NCBI GenBank assembly: GCA_001899235.1
Contig: MKVR01000017.1
Location: 17,876-81,875, forward strand
Direction: 5' to 3'
DNA: 64,000 bases
Source: Nitrosospira sp. 56-18
GTDB taxonomy: Bacteria; Pseudomonadota; Gammaproteobacteria; Burkholderiales; Nitrosomonadaceae
Position 1 is the stretch's first letter. The number at the start of each line of letters is the position of its first letter. Both the position numbers and the translations under genes were made by a program. A model generated the notes under the pieces. That model saw nothing but the letters and a program-made list of their open reading frames with translations, did no database searches and was not told the origin of the DNA. Of this stretch, positions 1-6,817 are shown in pieces.

Positions 1-252
1 TCTTGCGCGGCCCGCCACCTGGTAGAACTCTTGCAGGATGGTCTTGTGGAAGCGCTCACAGATGCCGTTGGTCTGCGGGTGATTGGCTTTGGTCCTGGCA
101 TGCTCGATGTCGTTGATCGCCAGGTAGACCGGGTAATCATGGGTCTCTGGCTTTCCGCAATACTCGGTCCCGCGATCAGTCAACACACGGATCAGGCTCA
201 TGCCTTGCCCTGCGAAGAAAGGCAATACCCGATCATTGAGCAGATCGGCTAT
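1..252 (-). pseudogene. IS481/IS3-type transposase, internal fragment
   Basis: Read on the minus strand, this stretch encodes the end of a DDE integrase-core transposase. Visible motifs are 'LTDRGTEYCG' (second catalytic Asp region), 'KANHPQTNGICERFHKT' (region of the catalytic Glu) and 'ILQEFYQVAGRAR' at the window edge. The 5' part is missing because the reading stops at the junction with an istB fragment near 243-252, and the 3' part continues beyond the window. The motif order is typical of IS481/IS3-group transposases. It is a remnant at a junction of two insertion sequences and is not expected to be functional unless intact outside the window. Confidence 0.75.
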
Positions 253-514
253 TTGCCCATTTGAGCGGCATGGCGCCAATCTGTTCTTCCAATTGATCAG
301 CAGGCGTTATGAAAAAGGACCGATGATCCTGACCAGCAATCAAAGCTTCGGCTCCTGGGCGGAAGTGTTCGGCGACCGCGTGATTGCGACCGCCGTGCTG
401 GATCGGGTCCTGCATCATGCCATAACAATGAATATACGAGGTAATTCCTACCGGCTTAAAGACAAACTCAAGGCAGGCCTGATCCGGCCCACCGAAAACC
501 CATCCGTCGAGTGA
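243..514 (+). pseudogene. istB: IS21-type IstB helper ATPase, C-terminal fragment
   Basis: The reading contains the conserved IstB C-terminal motifs 'DEIGYLP'-like (here 'EQIGYLP'), 'ANLFFQLISRRYEKG', 'ILTSNQSFGSWAEVFGD', 'AILDRLLHHA'-like and 'YRLKDKLKAG'. A one-base slip near 'cccatttgagcgg' (about 262-266) separates 'IGYLP' from 'ERHGANLFF', and the Walker A half is absent. IstB normally assists the IstA transposase by ATP-dependent target selection. Only the last third remains, fused to the reverse-oriented transposase fragment on the left. The stop codon is followed directly by the IS21 right end. Confidence 0.85.
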
Positions 515-522
515 CGGCAACC

Positions 523-573
523 CTGGGTGGGGAAATTTAGATGACCACAACTGGGGAAATTTGAGTGACAACA
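523..573 (+). repeat. IS21-type right end with repeated 'tggggaaattt' motif
   Basis: Two near-copies of 'tggggaaattt(a/g)agtga/atga' occur in tandem just after the istB stop codon, ending in 'tgacaaca'. Multiple subterminal repeats and a CA-3' end are typical of IS21-family termini. It marks the boundary between the IS remnant and the following small ORF. Confidence 0.6.
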
Positions 574-824
574 AGCCAGATGACCGGAAGAGCCTGGAAA
601 CGGTTGATTGGCGGAGTTATTGGTCAATCATCTACACCATGATATATATCGCGAAAGAACGTGGGTTGGAGAATCCAGGCGGTGGCTACGCGCTTGCATG
701 CCATCGGATACTCGCGGCAGCAATCTCCCAGGCAGAGAGACTGAAGGTGCCGCTTGCTGACATCGAACTTGAAGGATTCGATATCAACCGCTTCCTGCGT
801 GCCCCAGACCGGGAAACCGCCTAA
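561..824 (+). CDS. small hypothetical protein, probably 5'-truncated by IS21
   Basis: An 87-residue frame opens with a TTG inside the IS21 terminal sequence, so the first few residues are IS-derived. It runs to a stop directly before a strong rho-independent terminator. The body ('YTMIYIAKERGLENPGGGY', then a helical stretch 'CHRILAAAISQAERLKVPL') looks like genuine coding sequence with an acidic C-terminus. I do not recognise the family. The terminator supports this being the end of a real gene whose original start was replaced by the insertion. Internal ATG starts exist (for example at MIYIAKERG). Confidence 0.5.
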   Translation: MSDNKPDDRKSLETVDWRSYWSIIYTMIYIAKERGLENPGGGYALACHRILAAAISQAERLKVPLADIELEGFDINRFLRAPDRETA

Positions 825-833
825 GTAGAACCC

Positions 834-860
834 AAAAGCCCGCCCAGTGCGGGCTTTTTT
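834..860 (+). terminator. rho-independent terminator
   Basis: The inverted repeat 'agcccgc' / 'gcgggct' with a 5-nt loop is followed by six T residues. It lies 10 nt after the stop of the upstream small ORF and preceding A residues make it potentially bidirectional. Confidence 0.85.
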
Positions 861-1129
861 GCTGCCGATAACCATCCACATTATCTGTGGATAACCTTGT
901 GAACGTCCTGTGAACGCTGTCTCTATCTCCTTGCTGCTTCAGCTATAGCAGGTATCGGCATATTTATGCGCCGTGATTCTCCCTGTTTCCCTGTTTATGT
1001 CTTGCGCTTTATGCGCCGAGATGTCGGGTACGCCGAGCGCTCGATTGCCGGAAGGCCATCCACTTGTCCTGTCGCGCAGCGGCGAAGCCATGTCGGAACG
1101 CGCATACCAGCAGCGTATGAAAGAAATCG
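861..1129. other. intergenic, no supported gene
   Basis: I see no convincing gene here. A frame covering 973-1263 opens with GTG but has no ribosome-binding site and its residues are unlike a folded protein. The start contains 'ggataaccttgtgaacgtcctgtgaac', a short imperfect 'gtgaacg' direct repeat. Confidence 0.4.
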
Positions 1130-1309
1130 TTGCCGAGGCAGGTACCTATCAGGCGATTCCGAACATATGTGAGATATCAGCGGAATCGGTATATAGAGAC
1201 GCTGATCCAGATGAATTTCTCGCCGCGCGAAATCAAGGAAAAACTGGAGCGGCAGTTATGTGAAAAAATCAGCATACGTAACATATTACGGATTGCGAGG
1301 AAGGGATAA
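1130..1309 (+). CDS. possible small basic protein upstream of serine recombinase
   Basis: A short frame ends 9 nt before the recombinase start codon. Its C-terminal part ('NFSPREIKEKLERQLCEKI', then 'SIRNILRIARKG') is amphipathic and basic, like a small DNA-binding protein. Start candidates are TTG 1130, GTG 1169 and ATG 1211; none has a strong ribosome-binding site. The close spacing to a recombinase would suit a small accessory or regulatory protein, but this is inference from length and composition only. Confidence 0.3.
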   Translation: MPRQVPIRRFRTYVRYQRNRYIETLIQMNFSPREIKEKLERQLCEKISIRNILRIARKG

Positions 1310-1318
1310 ACTAAGGGT

Positions 1319-1441
1319 ATGCTGCGCAATCCGACCGCCATTATTTATTCCCGTGTATCGACCGCCCGGCAGGCGGATGACGGGCTGCCGATAGAAAGCC
1401 AGATCGAGCAGGGCCACAAAAAAGCAGCCATGCTTGGCGCG
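1319..1441 (+). pseudogene. large serine recombinase, N-terminal fragment
   Basis: An ATG preceded by 'aaggg' opens a frame containing 'AIIYSRVSTARQADDGLPIE', the serine-recombinase resolvase-domain start with the nucleophilic Ser in 'YSRVST'. Homology stops at about 1,441, where IS21-like end sequence 'tgtcaccagcgg' begins, and the frame stops shortly after. The C-terminal half resumes at about 1,897. The catalytic Ser is thus separated from the DNA-binding half, so the gene is disrupted. It would have catalysed site-specific integration or excision of a mobile element. Confidence 0.8.
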
Positions 1442-1896
1442 TGTCACCAGCGGATGTAAATTGACACGGAGCGGCGATTGAAAACTGATACACCGAATTG
1501 AGAAGATGGGCGCATTTTGGAATGCGGCCATGATCACAGACGAGGGGTATGTGGAGATCGGATTATTGAGGAAGCAGGGCATGAGCTTGCGCAAGATTGC
1601 CAAAGAGGTGGGATGCGCGGTGAATACCGTACGCAGCCATCTGGAAACGGATACGTGGCCCCGGTACCGGCGCAACAAATTGCGCGTGACCAAGCTATCT
1701 CCATTTGGGGACTACCTGCGGGAACGCCAGGCGGCAGCCCATCCGGCCTGGATTCCGGCGACGGTGCTGCAACGCGAGATTGCCGTGCAAGGTTATGCTG
1801 GCGGATTGAGCCAGCTGCGCGCCTTCCTGCGCAGCCTCAGGCCTGTTTTACCGATTGATCCGGTAGTGCGGTTCGAGACGATGCCGGGCGAGCAGA
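1442..1896 (+). mobile_element. IS21-family remnant inserted in serine recombinase
   Basis: The segment begins with an IS21-like terminus ('tgtcaccagcggatg', then a second 'ttgacacgg') exactly where recombinase homology breaks. It includes the 5' part of an istA gene. The other end, istB and most of istA are missing, and recombinase sequence resumes at about 1,897-1,900, so an internal deletion removed the right side of the element and probably the recombinase middle. Its terminus differs from the IS21 end at 523-573, indicating two different elements. Confidence 0.7.
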
Positions 1897-1907
1897 TGAG
1901 AGGCTGA
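1530..1907 (+). pseudogene. istA: IS21-type IstA transposase, N-terminal fragment
   Basis: The reading shows the IstA N-terminal helix-turn-helix region ('EIGLLRKQGMSLRKIAKE', 'VGCAVNTVRSHLE'), then 'HPAWIPATVLQREI' and 'VVRFETMPGEQM', which in intact IstA continues into the DDE domain. Here it is cut at 'GEQM' and passes into recombinase sequence. About 120 of the usual roughly 400-500 residues remain, so no catalytic core is present. Confidence 0.8.
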
Positions 1908-2854
1908 AGCGCGGCATGAAGTGGAATAAAAATGTGGTCGCTGCCACCCTGAAAAATGAGGTTTATACCGGGAAGGTGATCTTTAATAAAATCAACAGTC
2001 GCACCGATCGCGCGAGGCCCAGGGAGGAGTGGATCATCACCCAAAGCCATGACAGAATTATCGAGGAGGATATTTTCATGAGTGTCCAAAGAATCTTTGC
2101 GGAGCATTTACCAGCGGAAGGTGGTGGTTCTCCCCATAGTAATTTCGTTTTTACAGGGCTACTGAAATGCGGAAAGTGCGGCATGATGATGCGCACCGAA
2201 AATGGAACGGGCCGCAATAAGCGTTACTATTATTACAACTGCTCGACAGCCCAAAAGGGTGCAGGTTGCGAAAGCAGATGTCTTCCCGCCCCCGAACTTG
2301 ATCAATGGCTGATCGACGTCATCCTGGACAAGATACTTACCCGGGATAGGCTCGTTGAAACGATTGGTGAATTGCATGAGCTGACCAGTCAGTGGGTGAA
2401 AGACCGTGCCCGCCGACGCAAAGAACTGGTAGCCCGGTTGCGTGATGCCGAAGAAAGGCTGAAAAAAATATTTGATGTGCTCGAGCTCCATGGGAGACAT
2501 GCCCCAAATATGGCGGATCTCACGATTCGCCTGCGCGAACTCAAGCATCAGCGGAACGACCTCGATCTGCAGCTGGTGGCGTTCGAGGAAGAGCAGATGC
2601 CCGAGGTCTCGATCGATGAAGACGATGTGCAGGAGATGGCTTCCCTTTTGCGCGATATCGTGACGACCACGGCTGATGAAAAGAAATTGAGGCTATTCTT
2701 TTCTTCGTTCATCGACCAGATCGTGGTGAGCGATACAGAACTCAGAATTGAGTATAAAGCTGACAAGCTCGTGAACCGTGCCGGATTCGATACGGTTCGC
2801 ACTAAGGCTGGATGGCTCCCCGACCAGGGCTCGAACCTGGGACCTGCGGATTAA
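1897..2854 (+). pseudogene. large serine recombinase, C-terminal fragment ending in att site
   Basis: This is the C-terminal half of a serine recombinase. It contains the recombinase domain ('KNEVYTGKVIFNK', 'IIEEDIFMSVQRIF') and the zinc-ribbon ('LLKCGKCGMMM' followed by 'YYYYNCSTAQKGAGCE'). A coiled-coil segment follows ('ELVARLRDAEERLKKIF'). An in-frame ATG at 1916 gives a 312-residue open frame. The last 14 codons are encoded by the tRNA-Asn 3'-end sequence ('WLPDQGSNLGPAD'), so the frame reads through the left att copy. The N-terminal catalytic part lies 450 bp upstream, separated by an IS21 remnant. Confidence 0.8.
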
Positions 2855-2857
2855 CAG
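2813..2857 (-). other. attL: att site: 45-bp copy of tRNA-Asn(GUU) 3' end (left)
   Basis: On the minus strand this reads as the anticodon loop with GTT, the variable region, a complete T arm ('ccagg' 'ttcgagc' 'cctgg'), the 3' acceptor strand and CCA of a tRNA-Asn. The same 45 bases occur at 62,353-62,397 in the same orientation. There is no 5' half of a tRNA next to it. A tyrosine integrase begins 168 bp to the right. The tRNA 3' half is the standard crossover target for P4-type integrases, so this is the left attachment site of the island. Confidence 0.9.
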
Positions 2858-2988
2858 TCCCAAAGCTTACTTATTTATCAAATATTACTAATCTTTCCTT
2901 CTCTCTACAAACCTTTACAAATAGGGCTTCTCCGTCCATAGTATCATTTATTTCTCGCTACCAGAATTGATGGAAATTCATGAAAAAG

Positions 2989-3009
2989 GTAGCAATATAG
3001 TAGCAATGA
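2989..3009 (+). repeat. island-end direct repeat, possible integrase arm site
   Basis: The motif 'gtagcaatatagtagcaat' contains two 'gtagcaa' units 12 bp apart. It recurs with one or two changes at 62,289-62,308, just inside the other end of the island. Position between att and int, and presence at both ends, suggest binding sites for integrase or excisionase, but this is inferred from position only. Confidence 0.45.
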
Positions 3010-3024
3010 TAGACGGAGATCTTT

Positions 3025-4209
3025 GTGTCGAAATTCAATTTCACCAAGGCGGCGATAGACCAGCTGCCTATTCCTGAGAAAGGCTGGGCCTACTACTATG
3101 ATCTGAAGGTGCAGGGACTGGGCATAGGGATCGGAACAACCGGCAAGAAGACTTTCATCCTCTACCGCAAAATCGATGGTCGCCCTGAGCGCTTGACCTT
3201 GGGCCGCTATCCCGACTTAACCATCGAGCAGGCACGCGGCAAAGCCTCCGAAATCAATTCCGCCATTGCCCAGGGAGCCAATCCCGCACAAGCTAGACGC
3301 GGGCGGGAAGCAGAGCTCACCTTCGGCGAACTGTTCAGTCAGTACATCGAGCGCCATGCAAAGCAGAACAAGCGCACGTGGATGGGGGATGAGCAGCGCT
3401 TCAGGCAATACCTGCAGAAACCTCTCTCTAAGAAAAAGCTGAGCCAGGTAAACCGCCAGGTTGTTGCATCTCTCCATAGCGATATCACCCTGGCTGGCCG
3501 CCCCGTGGTTGCCAACCGCGTGTTGGCGCTGATCTCCAGCGTTTTTGGCTGGGCTGTCTCGGCTGGCCTGTGGGAAGCCAATCCGGTAAGGGGTGTAAGA
3601 CGCAATAGGGAACAATCCCGTGACAGATTCCTGCAGAGCGACGAGCTTCCTCGATTTTTTCGGGCATTGGCGAAAGAGACAAACGACACCATACGGGACT
3701 ATTTCCTGCTATCCCTCTTGACTGGCGCACGCCGGGCCAATGTCCTTTCGATGCATTGGGCGGACGTGAACCTGGAACGGGCGGAGTGGCGGCTGAAAAC
3801 CACCAAGAATGATATCCCCCAGACGGTCACTTTGTCTCCTCAAGCCGTGGAGATACTTCGCAACCGCCTGTCAGCAGATGCTACTGGATTTGTTTTCCCG
3901 GGGAGTGGCAAATCAGGGCATTTGGTGGAACCCAAGAAAGGGTGGGAGCGGGTATTGGCTCGTGCCGGCCTTTCCGACCTGCGCATCCATGATCTGCGGC
4001 GCACACTGGGTAGTTGGCAGGCAAAGCAGGGAGCAAGCCTTGCCATCATCGGCAAGAGCCTCAACCATAAAAACCAGAACACGACTGCGATATACGCGCG
4101 GCTTGACCAGGATCCGGTTCGGGCGAGCGTGAACGCGGCTAACAGCGCTATGCTGATGGCCGGCAGCGCCACTGCGGAAGTGCTGCCGTTTGCCCTGAGA
4201 AAAACCTAA
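3025..4209 (+). CDS. int: tyrosine integrase, P4/DUF4102 type
   Basis: A 394-residue site-specific recombinase that would integrate and excise the island at tRNA-Asn. Residues 1-90 form the DUF4102 arm-binding domain ('KTFILYRKIDGRPERLTLGR'). A SAM-like core-binding domain ('LTFGELFSQYIERHAK') follows at 95-180 and the catalytic domain at about 200-370. Catalytic residues are visible: Arg in 'LLTGARRANVLSMHW', His-x-x-Arg in 'RIHDLRRTLGSW', His in 'LNHKN' and the nucleophile Tyr in 'TAIYARLDQ'. The start is GTG, preceded by 'acggagatctt'. Length and residues suggest an intact enzyme. It lies next to the left att site and points into the island. Confidence 0.95.
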   Translation: MSKFNFTKAAIDQLPIPEKGWAYYYDLKVQGLGIGIGTTGKKTFILYRKIDGRPERLTLGRYPDLTIEQARGKASEINSAIAQGANPAQARRGREAELTFGELFSQYIERHAKQNKRTWMGDEQRFRQYLQKPLSKKKLSQVNRQVVASLHSDITLAGRPVVANRVLALISSVFGWAVSAGLWEANPVRGVRRNREQSRDRFLQSDELPRFFRALAKETNDTIRDYFLLSLLTGARRANVLSMHWADVNLERAEWRLKTTKNDIPQTVTLSPQAVEILRNRLSADATGFVFPGSGKSGHLVEPKKGWERVLARAGLSDLRIHDLRRTLGSWQAKQGASLAIIGKSLNHKNQNTTAIYARLDQDPVRASVNAANSAMLMAGSATAEVLPFALRKT

Positions 4210-4279
4210 TACCGATCCTTCAATCATCCCGGGGCCAGGAACAAACGGCACCGGGTATATTCCATACTCGAGACAAGCC

Positions 4280-4939
4280 ATGGCCTTCAAGTTATTCAAA
4301 TGGGACCCTGCCTGGTTTGAACAAGCGGATGCATTGAAGCACATAGCACCGGATTGGGAGACCGAGCTTCAAAAAGCCATAGTTTCGAAGCCCGCCTTCG
4401 TGGGACTCACCATGGGCTGTAACGAGGATATGGTAACAAAGGTCCGAACCGCAATCGGATTAACTGAAGCGGGTCATTCAATTGTCAGGACTGCATTTAA
4501 CAAACGATGGACAATAATCCATAATAATTTCCCGGATGGCCCCTCTCCCGATGGTGGTGGGCGGCGATCTCATCACTACATCTACCTGAAGGTGGCGACT
4601 CAATTAGCCTATGATCTCGGGTGGAAATTACCGAAGCCCATGATGAGGCTTATTTCCCCGCAGATAAAACAGGGCATGACGCGATCCAAAAAAGATCCAA
4701 GATCCCATCCCCAATGGCGCAGGGCGTTTGAGTACGAGTCGGAATATCTCAATGCATTCTATGAATTGATAGAACGATATTTTTTTGATGAGGAAGGAAA
4801 TCCGATATATGACCAGAAAAAGTGGATACGTAAGAAAAATATTCTCTCAGATTTTAAGTCAGTGCTGAATGAACGAACGCTGCAAGAGGCAGATACCATA
4901 ATCACAAGCGGCAAAAGAATGGGTAATCGTAAAAAATAA
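4280..4939 (+). CDS. hypothetical protein
   Basis: A 219-residue soluble protein that I do not recognise. It has no signal peptide or membrane segment and is rich in Trp, Lys and Arg, with a basic C-terminus ('IITSGKRMGNRKK'). A mid-section 'DGPSPDGGGRRSHHYIYLKV' is notable. The ATG at 4280 has no obvious Shine-Dalgarno sequence. A clear rho-independent terminator 27 bp after the stop closes the integrase-hypothetical segment, so the two genes may be cotranscribed (70-bp gap). Confidence 0.65.
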   Translation: MAFKLFKWDPAWFEQADALKHIAPDWETELQKAIVSKPAFVGLTMGCNEDMVTKVRTAIGLTEAGHSIVRTAFNKRWTIIHNNFPDGPSPDGGGRRSHHYIYLKVATQLAYDLGWKLPKPMMRLISPQIKQGMTRSKKDPRSHPQWRRAFEYESEYLNAFYELIERYFFDEEGNPIYDQKKWIRKKNILSDFKSVLNERTLQEADTIITSGKRMGNRKK

Positions 4940-4965
4940 TCTGCCAACCCCAAGAACAGTTTGAA

Positions 4966-4999
4966 TAAAGGCTTTCCGAGATTTGGAAAGCCTTTTTTT
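4966..4999 (+). terminator. rho-independent terminator
   Basis: A perfect 11-bp stem 'aaaggctttcc' / 'ggaaagccttt' with a 7-nt loop is followed by a T run. It follows the hypothetical gene and precedes the replication-like operon. Confidence 0.9.
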
Positions 5000-5100
5000 A
5001 TGGGTGGCAGACTAAGGTTGGCAGACTGACACCCATTGCCAGCCACCCATCTCCTAGGTGTACGCTTCTCGGCATTGATCCACTTTGACGAAGCTGCACC

Positions 5101-5484
5101 ATGAAATCCCTGTCTTTCCTAGCGCTATTTCCACTACTCCAACCCCTTGGTGATACATCCTTTGCGTACGCACAAAGCGTGGGCACATCCATCCTATCTC
5201 ATCTGCCAGGTGAGGAGTTCATCACGCTTGCTCAAGAAATCGGTGATCACTTCAAGAAAATCCAAAATGCTCACTCACAAATTAAATACGGCGATGCAGT
5301 CGACCCCCTATATGACCCACCGGAAGCGGCGGCATATCTCGGCATTAAAGAGAACACACTGGCCGTATGGCGCTGTCTTGGACGATATGGCATCGAATAT
5401 GTAAAAGTCGGAAGGTTGGTGAAATATCGCAAATCCGCGCTCGATGCATTCCTTGAGCGACGAACTCGCAGCCAGGTAGGGTGA
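5101..5484 (+). CDS. helix-turn-helix protein (HTH_17/excisionase-like)
   Basis: The C-terminal half (about residues 68-122) is a MerR-like/excisionase winged helix-turn-helix: 'YDPPEAAAYLGIKENTLAVW' then 'VKVGRLVKYRKSALDAFLER'. Such proteins bind att DNA as recombination directionality factors or act as small regulators. The first 60 residues are unusual for the family and the start lacks a good ribosome-binding site, so a shorter product is possible. It starts an operon with the primase-like genes (3-bp gap to the next frame). A role in excision or in control of the replication genes is inferred from position. Confidence 0.7.
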   Translation: MKSLSFLALFPLLQPLGDTSFAYAQSVGTSILSHLPGEEFITLAQEIGDHFKKIQNAHSQIKYGDAVDPLYDPPEAAAYLGIKENTLAVWRCLGRYGIEYVKVGRLVKYRKSALDAFLERRTRSQVG

Positions 5485-5487
5485 AAT

Positions 5488-5805
5488 ATGAGTGCTCGCC
5501 CATTTCCTAAAAATCAGCATCAACCCTGGCCCTTTTTCAGAAGAGAACTATTACCTCCGCCTGGGCAGTATTACCGTAATCAGGGCCTGAAACTCAAGGG
5601 TGGGGAAATATGGAGAAGGGACCGCTGCCCCATGCATAAAGACAAAAAACTCAGCCTCGTTGTGCGCTTGGATACGGGTGGTTTCCGATGCACTAGTTGC
5701 GGCATCCATGGTTGTGATGTTTTGGCATTTCACAGAATACGTTACGGATTGGGTTTCGCTGAGGCTGCGAAGCAGCTAGGCGCATGGGGGTGGGACGATG
5801 ACTGA
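5488..5805 (+). CDS. small CHC2 zinc-finger (primase-type) protein
   Basis: A 105-residue protein built around a DnaG-like CHC2 zinc finger: 'RDRCPMHKDKKLS' supplies Cys and His, and 'GGFRCTSCGIHG' supplies two Cys, followed by 'DVLAFHRIRYGLGFAEAAKQ', typical of the primase zinc domain. It lacks a catalytic domain. The next gene, overlapping by 8 bp, carries a second zinc finger and a Toprim-like region, so the two probably form a split primase that recognises template DNA. Likely plasmid- or phage-derived. Confidence 0.8.
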   Translation: MSARPFPKNQHQPWPFFRRELLPPPGQYYRNQGLKLKGGEIWRRDRCPMHKDKKLSLVVRLDTGGFRCTSCGIHGCDVLAFHRIRYGLGFAEAAKQLGAWGWDDD

Positions 5806-6817
5806 GGCCAAAAAAGAAGGGGTGAGCCACCTACAGCATTTATTCTCGCGAAAAGTTACCCGGCCAAAGGGCTACAAGAACATGCCGACCAAGATCATTG
5901 AACCGTTCCAATGGAGAAGCGCTATTAACGCTGGGACCATCGCGAAGGCACTTGGCGGACATAAGGTAGGGAGTGGCTGGACGGCACGCTGTCCAGCGCA
6001 CGATGACAGCACACCCAGCCTTTCTCTTCGAGATGGCCACGACGGCAAGGTGCTGGTTCGCTGCCATGCGGGCTGCGGCCAAGACACAGTAATCTCAATT
6101 TTGAGATCGAATGGGTTATGGCCGAGCAATGGTATTCAACCACTCAGGCGTATCTCTCGTCCAGACTTAACTGATCGGGCAGAACTCGATCACCACGACG
6201 GCAAGCGCTCCGAGTCCGCGCTCAATCTCTGGCAGTCGGGGAGACCCTCAGCCGGAACCTTGGTCGGAACGTACCTTCGATCGCGTGGTTTGCACCTTCC
6301 CCCGCCTCCAACCCTCCGTTTTCATCCCTTCTTGAAGCATCCTTCGGGCGATACCTGGCCCGCCATGATCGCGCTGGTCACGCACGCACCTCGCAACTTG
6401 CCCGTTGCGGTACATCGAACCTATCTTGCCCGTGATGGCGTCGGAAAAGCACCAGTTGACCCACAAAAGATGATGCTGGGGCCATGTCGTGGTGGCGCGG
6501 TGCGACTTGGCGAACTCCGTGATGTGCTCATGGTAGGCGAAGGCATCGAGACCTGCCTTGCCGTGATGCAGCAGACAGGACAACCCGCCTGGGCCGCGCT
6601 CTCCACCTCCGGGCTACGAGCCCTTGATCTTCCCCAAGGCGTGCGTGACGTCATCGTCCTCGCGGACAGTGATGATCCGGGCGAAGCAGCAGCCCTCGAT
6701 TGTGCACGACGCTGGAAACGGGAGGGACGGCGAGTCCGGATCGCCCGGCCCCCGAAGGGAATGGACTTCAATGACCTAATTCGCTCATTTCCATTACGGA
6801 CGGTGCGTCATGAATGA
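5798..6817 (+). CDS. Toprim-domain primase-like protein
   Basis: A 339-residue DNA-primase-like protein. Residues about 48-105 hold a zinc finger ('WTARCPAHDDSTPSLSLRDG', 'VLVRCHAGCGQ'). Residues about 225-335 form a Toprim domain with 'VLMVGEGIETCLAVMQ' (catalytic Glu region) and 'VIVLADSDDPGEAAA' (DxD). This is the arrangement seen in phage- and plasmid-type primases of the Toprim_3 group. It overlaps its neighbours by 8 bp on both sides, so it is translationally coupled in the operon. Together with the P-loop protein downstream it would prime replication of an excised element. Confidence 0.85.
   Translation: MTEAKKEGVSHLQHLFSRKVTRPKGYKNMPTKIIEPFQWRSAINAGTIAKALGGHKVGSGWTARCPAHDDSTPSLSLRDGHDGKVLVRCHAGCGQDTVISILRSNGLWPSNGIQPLRRISRPDLTDRAELDHHDGKRSESALNLWQSGRPSAGTLVGTYLRSRGLHLPPPPTLRFHPFLKHPSGDTWPAMIALVTHAPRNLPVAVHRTYLARDGVGKAPVDPQKMMLGPCRGGAVRLGELRDVLMVGEGIETCLAVMQQTGQPAWAALSTSGLRALDLPQGVRDVIVLADSDDPGEAAALDCARRWKREGRRVRIARPPKGMDFNDLIRSFPLRTVRHE

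Noticed and set aside
973..1263. 96-codon frame upstream of the serine recombinase
   Set aside because: No ribosome-binding site and implausible residues. Another frame (1,130-1,309) fits coding sequence slightly better.
2813..2857. Functional tRNA-Asn gene at the left att
   Set aside because: Only the 3' half is present; the neighbouring sequence has no acceptor, D arm or 5' anticodon strand.
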